Assembly: GCF_009695815.1 (NCBI RefSeq)
Contig: NZ_VUNE01000001.1
Span: forward strand, 620,001 to 684,000
Origin: Peptostreptococcus porci
GTDB lineage: Bacteria; Bacillota; Clostridia; Peptostreptococcales; Peptostreptococcaceae
Length of the DNA: 64,000 bases
Direction: 5' to 3'
Both the position numbers and the translations under genes were made by a program. The notes under the pieces are model-generated. The model ran no database searches and was not told the origin of the DNA. It worked only from the letters and a program-made list of their open reading frames with translations. Shown piece after piece: positions 9,131 through 15,543 of the stretch (the stretch's first letter is position 1; each line of letters begins with the position of its first letter).

Positions 9131-9170
9131 ATGCGAATAAAAAAATATTTTTTATAAAAATAATTCGTAT
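9131..9170 (+). promoter_or_regulatory. Inverted repeat in the 5' leader of the glutamine synthetase-like gene
   Basis: ATGCGAAT (9131-9138) pairs with ATTCGTAT (9163-9170, one G-U) around an A/T-only loop. It falls between the predicted start of transcription and AGGAGG (9174-9179). Confidence 0.45.
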
Positions 9171-9184
9171 TTCAGGAGGTTAGT

Positions 9185-11086
9185 ATGTCGGAGTTATTGT
9201 ATTACATAAAAAAGGACGAACATTCGTCTGATGCACTAGAAAAGATTCTTAGTGACAACAAAAATATTAAATTTGTTTCTCTTATGGGTGTCGATTTGGG
9301 GGGGAATGCTACTGACGAAAAAATTCCAGTTAGCTTATTTTTAGACGACATTGATTCTTTTTTAAATTCAAGTATTCAAACGGATGGTTCTTCTGTTGAA
9401 TTGCATGATATAGCAACACTAAATAATGCCAAGGTAGATTTAATGGCAGACAAAGATGCGACATGGTTTGTTGACTATAATCACAACTTCTATGACGAAG
9501 AAACAGATAAACCGGTTGGAACCTTAAAGATTCCAGCATTCCTTATTCATGATAACAAGAAGGTTTGCTCCAGAGCGACATTGAAGAGAGCTGAGGAGCA
9601 TTTCAAGCAAAGCATCCTAGATATTATCAACAAATATCCTCAGGTTTTAGACAACACAGATATAAATTCTCCTGAAGAAATAGAAAGCATAGGGCTGACA
9701 TCTGCCACAGAGCTGGAATTTTGGGTTAATACTCCAGAAGACAAAGCAGATTTGGAGAAATTGTTCGTTTCTCAAAGTCTAAAAGAGCAATACTGGAAGA
9801 GAACACATGGTATAATCAGAACTTGTTTGGAAATGTGTTTGATTGAGCTTGAAAGATACGGACTTGAACCAGAGATGGCTCATAAAGAGGTCGGTGGTAT
9901 ACATAGCTCGATTAACAATGAAGGATCGACAAATCACGCCATGGAGCAACTTGAGATTTCATGGAAGTTCAACACTCCTCTACAGGCAGCGGACAATGAG
10001 TTGTTAGTTAGAGAGGTAGTATACGATATATTTGAATCACATGGACTTGAGGTAAGTTTTAAGGCAAAGCCGATTCATGGTGTAGCTGGAAGTGGGGCAC
10101 ATACTCATGTTGGAGTTAGTGCAAAGCTAAAAAACGGTAAATTTGTGAATTTATTTGCTCCAAAAAATCTTAGAGAAGATTATTTGAGTCCAATCGGATA
10201 TGGGGCATTGATGGGTATATTAAAGAATTATGAGGTTTTGGCTCCAATCGTAACAAATACGAATGATGGATTTAACAGACTAGTTCCTGGATTTGAAGCA
10301 CCTGTTTGTACAGTTACATCTCTGGGGCATTCATATGAGATACCGTCAAGAAACAGATCGGTATTGGTAGGTCTTATCAGAGATATTGAGAATCCAAAAA
10401 CTTTGAGATTTGAATTAAGATCTCCAAATCCTCAGTCAAACAAGTACCTTGTAATATCAGGCTGCTACCAGACTATGCTGGATGGTATTTTAGCAGTAGT
10501 TGAAAATGGAAAATTCGATACAAAGGAATTGGAAAAGGAAATATCAAAGTCAGAGGAAGAAACAGGCTTTTATCTTGAAGAGGGAAGAAAGTATAGAGAT
10601 GAAAACAATGTATTCGAATTCTACACTTTGGAAGAGAGAAATAAAATGTTCGGTATTCCACCAGCAACAGTATACGAGGCAATGTTAAATTTTGAGAATT
10701 ATCCAGAAAAGCTAAAGGTATTGACTTGCGGAGATGTGTTTACAGAGAGTATCTTAACTTCCTTCAAGGCGGGATCTCTTGACAAATGGAAAAAGAAGCT
10801 TTCTTCAAGAATAATAGATAGAAACATTAGACTGCTTAGAACCTTCGTAAAGCTTCATACAGGCGAAAATATGGATGCTTTGGACGAAGTAATGTGGGAT
10901 TCAATTGTTCAAATTAAATTTGACTTGATGAAGAACACGTTAAAAGGTCCTTCGATATATGGTATGATAAAAAATGCTATAGATCTCGGTAACTTTAAGG
11001 AAGCCTCTGATTTGCAGATAATTGCGAAGTCAAAAATGGAAGAAATCCAGCAGCTATATGTGAATTATAGAAAAAATATCTATTAA
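9185..11086 (+). CDS. Glutamine synthetase-like protein, long form
   Basis: A 633-residue protein of the glutamine synthetase superfamily, longer than the common type I enzyme (about 440-470). Seen in order: a beta-grasp-like N-terminal region with DGSSV, the metal-binding ELEFW, KEVGGIHSSI, GVAGSGAHTHVG (ammonia/ATP region), NRLVPGFEAP (glutamate/ATP-binding Arg) and RFELRSPNP. About 150 residues follow the catalytic core. The segment equivalent to the E-V-x-x-G-Q-x-E metal motif reads KEVGGIHSSI and lacks an obvious second Glu. It is clearly not the VRPFT-type GSIII. Glutamine synthesis is the default call; another gamma-glutamyl ligation is possible. It has its own promoter and terminator. 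Confidence 0.8.
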   Translation: MSELLYYIKKDEHSSDALEKILSDNKNIKFVSLMGVDLGGNATDEKIPVSLFLDDIDSFLNSSIQTDGSSVELHDIATLNNAKVDLMADKDATWFVDYNHNFYDEETDKPVGTLKIPAFLIHDNKKVCSRATLKRAEEHFKQSILDIINKYPQVLDNTDINSPEEIESIGLTSATELEFWVNTPEDKADLEKLFVSQSLKEQYWKRTHGIIRTCLEMCLIELERYGLEPEMAHKEVGGIHSSINNEGSTNHAMEQLEISWKFNTPLQAADNELLVREVVYDIFESHGLEVSFKAKPIHGVAGSGAHTHVGVSAKLKNGKFVNLFAPKNLREDYLSPIGYGALMGILKNYEVLAPIVTNTNDGFNRLVPGFEAPVCTVTSLGHSYEIPSRNRSVLVGLIRDIENPKTLRFELRSPNPQSNKYLVISGCYQTMLDGILAVVENGKFDTKELEKEISKSEEETGFYLEEGRKYRDENNVFEFYTLEERNKMFGIPPATVYEAMLNFENYPEKLKVLTCGDVFTESILTSFKAGSLDKWKKKLSSRIIDRNIRLLRTFVKLHTGENMDALDEVMWDSIVQIKFDLMKNTLKGPSIYGMIKNAIDLGNFKEASDLQIIAKSKMEEIQQLYVNYRKNIY

Positions 11087-11096
11087 AAAATTAAAG

Positions 11097-11136
11097 TACA
11101 TAAAAATATATAAAAATACATAAAAATACATAAAAC
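11097..11136. repeat. Four tandem copies of a 10-bp unit
   Basis: TACATAAAAA repeated four times with a C-to-T change in copy 2 and a final C in copy 4, directly after the glutamine synthetase-like gene. Confidence 0.8.
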
Positions 11137-11167
11137 TGAATTATCTAGTTGAAAATATTTGTTGAAT

Positions 11168-11220
11168 ACATAAAGGTAGAGTATCAGATGGCTATTATTC
11201 TGATACTCTACCTTTTTATG
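11168..11220 (+). terminator. Strong intrinsic terminator after the glutamine synthetase-like gene
   Basis: A perfect 17-bp stem, AAAGGTAGAGTATCAGA (11172-11188) with its complement at 11199-11215, followed by TTTTTATGTTTTAG. Confidence 0.9.
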
Positions 11221-11264
11221 TTTTAGTTTTTTGGACTATATTGTTTTCAATTAGATATTGTATA

Positions 11265-12089
11265 CTATATCGATGTTAGGTCTGATAAGAAAAGCTCGAA
11301 CATTATGCCATCATTTCTGTCGAAGCTATCAAGCCCTGAAGTATATTCTACTGCTTTTTTTATAAAATCTGTAGCTACTGTAACAGCCTTATTTAGTTCA
11401 AAGCCTCTTGTAATCAACCCTGAGACTATTGATGTAAAAATATCTCCCGTTCCACTAAAGCTCTGTTTATTGTAAAAGTTACCTACTTTAAAGAATTCTT
11501 CGTTTGTAGCATTATAACAAACATTGTAAATTGTATCTTCTTCAATATATCCTGTGATAATTACAGTTTCGGGTCCTAATTTCGATAATTCTTTACAAAT
11601 TTCGTATAGACTATCATCTGAAGTATATTTTTCATCAGCTTTTTTGCCGAGTAATAGATTTGCTTCGGTTAAATTAGGTGTGATCATATTTGCCATTCTA
11701 ACAAGTTTTTTCATTTCCTCGACATCTTCCTGAGAAAAAATAGGGAATATCTCTCCAAGATCTCCTAATATGGGATCTACTATTACAAAAGAACTAGGAT
11801 TAATCTTTATCAAATATTCAACAGATTTGATCTGCTCTAATGATCCAAGAAATCCACTGTAAATTGTATCGAAATTCTTACCTAAGCTGTTCCAAGTTTC
11901 AATGTATTTTTTCATGCTGTCTGTCAAATCTACAAATGTGTATTCGGGGTATCCGGTTTGGCTAGAAAGGACAGAGGTAGGTAAAGGGCAACATTGGCAC
12001 TTTAGAGCAGAAATTATCGGCAAAGCAACTGTTAATGAACATTTTCCTATTCCAGAAATATCGTTGATACAGGCTATTTTTTTCTGCAT
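11265..12089 (-). CDS. PfkB-family pyridoxal/pyridoxamine kinase (PdxY-like)
   Basis: A ribokinase-fold kinase predicted to phosphorylate pyridoxal or related B6 vitamers for PLP salvage. The 274-residue protein has the PdxK/PdxY-type opening NDISGIGKCSL, PLPTSVLSSQTG, VDPILGD, and the catalytic anion-hole motif FSGTGDIFTSIVSGL near the C-terminus. Start is ATG at 12089, five bases after GGAGG; an ATG at 12101 lies upstream of that RBS and is rejected. It is divergent from the cold-shock gene, and has its own promoter. No other vitamin B6 gene is adjacent. Confidence 0.85.
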   Translation of the reverse strand: MQKKIACINDISGIGKCSLTVALPIISALKCQCCPLPTSVLSSQTGYPEYTFVDLTDSMKKYIETWNSLGKNFDTIYSGFLGSLEQIKSVEYLIKINPSSFVIVDPILGDLGEIFPIFSQEDVEEMKKLVRMANMITPNLTEANLLLGKKADEKYTSDDSLYEICKELSKLGPETVIITGYIEEDTIYNVCYNATNEEFFKVGNFYNKQSFSGTGDIFTSIVSGLITRGFELNKAVTVATDFIKKAVEYTSGLDSFDRNDGIMFELFLSDLTSI

Positions 12090-12126
12090 ATTGACCTCCA
12101 AATATTTTTTTCATATTCTATTGATA

Positions 12127-12155
12127 ATGATACCATATAAAGTACTCTTTAACAA
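12127..12155 (-). promoter_or_regulatory. Promoter of the PdxY-like gene
   Basis: Minus strand: TTGTTA (12155-12150), 17-bp spacer, TATCAT (12132-12127) with a TGn extension. Confidence 0.6.
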
Positions 12156-12195
12156 CTTAATCAATATATTTTAATTTTAAATTGTATGATTGTTG

Positions 12196-12224
12196 TTGAC
12201 TAATTGTCAAAAGTGTGTTATCTT
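12196..12224 (+). promoter_or_regulatory. Promoter of the cold-shock gene
   Basis: TTGACT (12196-12201), 17-bp spacer, TATCTT (12219-12224) with a TGn extension. Transcription should begin near 12231. Confidence 0.7.
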
Positions 12225-12232
12225 AAGTAAAG

Positions 12233-12261
12233 ATGAGTCACATAATTTTGTGGTGACTCAT
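12233..12261 (+). promoter_or_regulatory. 5'-terminal stem-loop in cold-shock mRNA leader
   Basis: ATGAGTCAC (12233-12241) pairs perfectly with GTGACTCAT (12253-12261). It starts at or next to the predicted 5' end of the mRNA and lies ahead of AGGAGG. No T-run follows, so it is not a terminator. Confidence 0.6.
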
Positions 12262-12284
12262 TATACTTTAGGAGGAAATATTTA

Positions 12285-12485
12285 ATGAAAAACGGAGTAG
12301 TAAAGTGGTTTAACAATGAAAAAGGATTTGGATTTATATCTATTGATGGAGAAAATGATGTATTCGTACATTTCTCAGCAATCCAGGGAGACGGATTCAA
12401 GTCTTTAGAAGAAGGTCAGAAGGTTGAATTTGAAATCGTTGATGGTTCAAAAGGCCCTCAGGCAGCTAACGTAACAAGAATATAA
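12285..12485 (+). CDS. csp: Cold-shock domain protein (Csp)
   Basis: A 66-residue OB-fold RNA/DNA chaperone of canonical length. The RNA-binding motifs are present: [13 protein letters not shown] (RNP1, KGFGFI) and DVFVHFSAI (RNP2, VFVHF), with the closing KGPQAANV. It binds single-stranded nucleic acid and relieves mRNA structure. RBS AGGAGG is seven or eight bases before the ATG. The gene is monocistronic, with its own promoter, a short leader hairpin and a terminator. The leader is much shorter than that of E. coli cspA, so a cold thermosensor of that type is unlikely. Confidence 0.97.
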   Translation: MKNGVVKWFNNEKGFGFISIDGENDVFVHFSAIQGDGFKSLEEGQKVEFEIVDGSKGPQAANVTRI

Positions 12486-12554
12486 GGTTGGATTTATTAT
12501 AATATAGATTATTTTATAGAATAAATACATTAATAATTTTGGATTACAAATGCG

Positions 12555-12581
12555 AGGATTGGCTTATGCCAATCCTTTTCT
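12555..12581 (+). terminator. Intrinsic terminator after csp
   Basis: AGGATTGGC (12555-12563), TTAT loop, GCCAATCCT (12568-12576), then TTTTCTC. Confidence 0.8.
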
Positions 12582-12663
12582 CATATTAAAAATATATTAA
12601 TGAAAGGCTGCTAACAAGTTTTGATATTTTAATGATAAAAATAAGGTTTGAGTTAAGGTACTG

Positions 12664-12672
12664 TGTTATACT
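12664..12672 (+). promoter_or_regulatory. Extended -10 promoter of the CBS-pair gene
   Basis: TGTTATACT (12664-12672) is a TGn-extended TATACT box. TTGAGT upstream is too close (13 bp) to act as a standard -35. Confidence 0.4.
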
Positions 12673-12776
12673 GATTATAGAAAATATGTCATTTTATAGG
12701 ATATATCTTAAAATGCTGAAAAATATCACAGTGTTTTATTCATTTTTAGAAATTGATAATTTATAAAGGAGTAAGT

Positions 12777-13181
12777 ATGAATATTTTGTTTTTTTTAACA
12801 CCAAAAAGCGAGGTCGTACACGTGTTGGACACAGATGAGATAAGAGAAGTATTGAGAAAGCTTAAGAGTCACAAATTCTCCTCAATACCCATATTGAACA
12901 AAGATGGGAATTATTTAGGTACAGTGAAGGAAGGAGATTTGCTTTGGTTTTTGGAATTAGCTCAAACATTTAGCGATACAGTACTTAATACGAATATTAT
13001 GGAAATTCCGAGAAGGCTTACTAATGAAACTGTGAAAGTCGATACAAATGTAGAGGATTTATTTACTGCCTTGATTAGTCAAAATTTTGTTCCGGTAATA
13101 GACGATTCAAATATATTTATTGGTATAATAAAGAGAAGAGACGTTCTTTCATATGCTTGTATGAGATTAAAGGAAGAGTAG
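12777..13181 (+). CDS. CBS-domain pair protein
   Basis: A 134-residue cytoplasmic protein made of two CBS repeats and nothing else. Repeat 1 runs from about residue 8 to 65 (LKSHKFSSIPILNKDGNYLGTV); repeat 2 from about 75 to 130 (FVPVIDDSNIFIGIIKRRDV). Such stand-alone pairs bind adenosine nucleotides or similar ligands and act as energy or ligand sensors, often with a partner protein; no partner is apparent here. The ATG at 12777 is preferred to a TTG at 12753 because AAAGGAG lies at 12765-12771. A long hairpin terminator follows. Confidence 0.85.
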   Translation: MNILFFLTPKSEVVHVLDTDEIREVLRKLKSHKFSSIPILNKDGNYLGTVKEGDLLWFLELAQTFSDTVLNTNIMEIPRRLTNETVKVDTNVEDLFTALISQNFVPVIDDSNIFIGIIKRRDVLSYACMRLKEE

Positions 13182-13210
13182 TCTACCTACAAAACTTATA
13201 AAGAAAACGC

Positions 13211-13274
13211 AAATAAAAGGGTATACCCTACATTCATTTTTCGTACGTAGAGAATGTGGGTATACCTTTTATTT
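13211..13274. terminator. Bidirectional terminator between convergent genes
   Basis: AAATAAAAGG-TATACCC-ACATTC (13211-13235) pairs with 13252-13274 with two single-base bulges. A and T ends flank both sides, so it can serve the CBS gene and the minus-strand membrane gene. Confidence 0.8.
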
Positions 13275-13347
13275 GGGACTCTTATGAGTCAGCCCTTTTT
13301 TAAAATTCAACCAGTCAAAAAGATTGGTGTATGTATTTAGTTAAAAA

Positions 13348-13803
13348 TTATTGCTTTGTAACAAGAATTGCTATTTTTCCTTCAGGATTATATGATACCT
13401 GTACTAGAGAATTTCTCTTAACCTTTACAAAATCTTCTCCACCGTATTTTACATCCAATTTGACAGGTTTCTTTCCCTGTTTAATCAATAAGACGTACTC
13501 ATCTTTATTTTTCTTGTCTACACTTATTAAATTACCAACGTAAGGCAAAAATTCTTGATATTTTTGTCCTGCTTTTTTCATGTAGAAGTAAGCAGCTACT
13601 GCAACTAAAACGTCAGCTATTAATATACCCCACCATGGGACTTTTACGACAACACCTATTATCAAAAAAACTATTAGAAGAATAAAAAAAGGAGCTACTT
13701 TTTTCATCATCAGTTTTCCTATAATATCATTTGCTTTTTTTTCTGGTCCAGACATTGTTTTTTGTCTGGCATACTGTTCGGCGAATTTATCTCTTATGCC
13801 CAT
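13348..13803 (-). CDS. Two-pass membrane protein of unknown function
   Basis: A 151-residue protein not recognised as a named family. It has a charged N-terminus (GIRDKFAEQYARQ), two close membrane segments (about residues 38-58 and 62-80, APFFILLIVFLIIGVVV and ILIADVLVAVAAYFY) and a soluble C-terminal half rich in Lys and Val that looks like a small beta domain. The hairpin topology would put both ends in the cytoplasm. Start is ATG at 13803 with GGAGG five bases upstream; an upstream ATG at 13815 precedes that RBS. It is divergent from the next membrane gene. Confidence 0.7.
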   Translation of the reverse strand: MGIRDKFAEQYARQKTMSGPEKKANDIIGKLMMKKVAPFFILLIVFLIIGVVVKVPWWGILIADVLVAVAAYFYMKKAGQKYQEFLPYVGNLISVDKKNKDEYVLLIKQGKKPVKLDVKYGGEDFVKVKRNSLVQVSYNPEGKIAILVTKQ

Positions 13804-13903
13804 ATAAGCCTCCAATCATTAATAATTATTAAAAATACCCTATTAATTTTATCATAAATATTATAAAATTAAAAGTGAATATTGAAAGTTTGGAGGTTAC
13901 ACC

Positions 13904-14341
13904 TTGAAAAAAATATTTGAAAGCATCAAGAACTTGTCTTGTTTGGAATTATATTTTAGACTTATATGCTTGGTTTTTTGGCCAATTTACTGGTATGATT
14001 GGATTGTCATAACAATACAGAACTATAATCGAATTCTGTTCAATATGTATTTTATAATGGATACGGTCTTTATTGTGTTTTTGGTTATAAAACGTTTTGT
14101 AAATGCAAAAGCAACCAAATGGTATTTTGGTTTTATGCTGACTACATCGTTGGCATACTTGGTTTCGTTATATAGTAATATGATTGTTCCAAGAGACGTT
14201 ACTTTTTTATATATAAAAATAGTGCTATGTTTTTTGATGATTTTTTCGTCATGGAAGCTTATCAAGGTTGAGGAGAATGACATTGGGGTCGTGGGTGTGC
14301 TATCAGGGCTTCTGCTTTTGGTTTTGACCTACTTTTATTGA
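13904..14341 (+). CDS. Four-pass membrane protein of unknown function
   Basis: A 145-residue, strongly hydrophobic protein with about four membrane segments and no recognised motif. The start is TTG at 13904, seven bases after GGAGG at 13892-13896; no ATG fits. Aromatic residues are common in the first segment (FWPIYWYDW). It is followed by the PpiC gene after 73 bases, which has its own promoter. The reading is supported by the RBS and continuous frame only. Confidence 0.6.
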   Translation: MKKIFESIKNLSCLELYFRLICLVFWPIYWYDWIVITIQNYNRILFNMYFIMDTVFIVFLVIKRFVNAKATKWYFGFMLTTSLAYLVSLYSNMIVPRDVTFLYIKIVLCFLMIFSSWKLIKVEENDIGVVGVLSGLLLLVLTYFY

Positions 14342-14347
14342 TACCTA

Positions 14348-14376
14348 TAGACATATTTGGAAAATAATGTTATTAT
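14348..14376 (+). promoter_or_regulatory. Promoter of the ppiC-type gene
   Basis: TAGACA (14348-14353), 17-bp spacer, TATTAT (14371-14376) with a TGn extension. Confidence 0.55.
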
Positions 14377-14414
14377 TAGAGCATATGCAAAAGTTAATAT
14401 AACGGAGGAAAATT

Positions 14415-15179
14415 ATGACAGATACTAATTTTTTAGCCAAAATAGGCGATAAGATAATCACAAAGGAAGACATTGAGGCAGCAGTAAATAGTTTGGATCA
14501 ATTCCAAAGAGCTCAATTTGACAATGAAGAGGGAAGAAAGAGAATATTGGCTGATTTGATTAATCAAGAATTATTCTATCTTGATGCAATTGAAAACAAG
14601 TTAGATCAGGACGAAAATTTCGTAAAAGAGATTGAATTGATTAAAGCCAATATGTTAAAGCAGTATGCTATTAACAAATTATTGTCTGCTGTTACAGTTG
14701 ATGAAGATGAAAAACTAAAGTTCTTTGAAGAAAACAAGGAACAGTTTGTTGAAGAAGAAACTGCTACTGCAAAGCATATATTGGTTGACAATGAAGATTT
14801 GGCAAAGGAAGTTGAATCTAAAATAAACAAAAAAGAAATATCATTTGAAGATGCAGCAGTTCAGTATTCAACTTGTCCATCTAATATGAATGGTGGTGAT
14901 TTGGGTACTTTTGGAAGAGGTCAGATGGTTCCTGAATTTGAAGAGGTAGTATTTACTATACCTGTTGGAAAGCTTTCTTCTCCTGTAAAAACTCAGTTTG
15001 GATATCACTTGATTCTTGTTACAGAAAGAACTGAACAGAAGCAAAGTGAGTATGAAGATGCAAAAAAAGATGTTGAAACATCTTTGATATACAAAAAGCA
15101 AGGAGAAGCATTTGTAGGAAAATTAGATGAATTGACAAATAAATACAAAGATATTCTTGTGATTAATAAAGGCGAATAG
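14415..15179 (+). CDS. Parvulin-type peptidyl-prolyl isomerase (PpiC family), cytoplasmic
   Basis: Catalyses cis-trans isomerisation of prolyl peptide bonds and assists folding. The 254-residue protein has a SurA/PrsA-like helical N-terminal chaperone region (residues 1-115) and a parvulin domain (about 118-215) with the hallmarks AKHILV, YSTCPSNMNGGDLGTFGRGQMVPEFE and FGYHLILV seen in sequence. Unlike PrsA it has neither a signal peptide nor a lipobox, so it should act in the cytoplasm. RBS GGAGG precedes the ATG. Terminator hairpins follow at 15188-15264. Confidence 0.88.
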   Translation: MTDTNFLAKIGDKIITKEDIEAAVNSLDQFQRAQFDNEEGRKRILADLINQELFYLDAIENKLDQDENFVKEIELIKANMLKQYAINKLLSAVTVDEDEKLKFFEENKEQFVEEETATAKHILVDNEDLAKEVESKINKKEISFEDAAVQYSTCPSNMNGGDLGTFGRGQMVPEFEEVVFTIPVGKLSSPVKTQFGYHLILVTERTEQKQSEYEDAKKDVETSLIYKKQGEAFVGKLDELTNKYKDILVINKGE

Positions 15180-15187
15180 TATTAGGG

Positions 15188-15205
15188 CAATATTTTAAAA
15201 TATTG
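15188..15205. repeat. Perfect palindrome after the ppiC-type gene
   Basis: CAATATTTTAAAATATTG (18 bp) followed by TTATTTT; possibly a first weak terminator. Confidence 0.5.
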
Positions 15206-15214
15206 TTATTTTAG

Positions 15215-15264
15215 AGAACTTGCACATTCATTTAGAAAGTATGAATGATGCGAGTTCTTTTTTT
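15215..15264 (+). terminator. Intrinsic terminator after the ppiC-type gene
   Basis: AGAACT-GC-CATTCAT (from 15215) pairs with ATGAATG-TGC-AGTTCT (from 15241), then TTTTTTTG. Confidence 0.8.
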
Positions 15265-15543
15265 GTGAAGGTACATGCCTGTGAACACAGAGAAAATGTA
15301 TATTTGTAAGAGGTGTGATTATCGATGTTTGTAAATGATATGAGGTATGTATATTTGTAAATGATGTGAGGAAAGCTATTATTTAAAATAGAATTTGTGG
15401 TATAATTAATAGTGATATTCTGCGTCAAATTAATATTATATTTAGATTTTTTTGATAATATATTATGGTGATGCTTTAATGATGAATAACTAGATTTAGA
15501 AAGCCGATCGTTAGCTTTTTTAAAAGAAAGGATATTTAGAAAT
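15265..15543. other. Intergenic region before the ABC exporter operon
   Basis: It contains two direct copies of TTTGTAAATGATRTGAGG (15328-15345 and 15354-15371, 26 bp apart), a TGn-extended TATAAT at 15401-15406, and an AAGC..GCTTTTTT element near 15500 too short to be a convincing terminator. The repeats lie 30-70 bp upstream of the -10 and could be regulator sites. Confidence 0.45.
15398..15406 (+). promoter_or_regulatory. Extended -10 promoter of the ABC exporter operon
   Basis: TGGTATAAT. It matches the box before the helicase-like gene. The leader to the ATG at 15544 is about 130 nt. Confidence 0.5.

Noticed and set aside
12233-12261. Terminator in front of csp
   Set aside because: The hairpin is not followed by a T-run and lies inside the csp leader after a good promoter.
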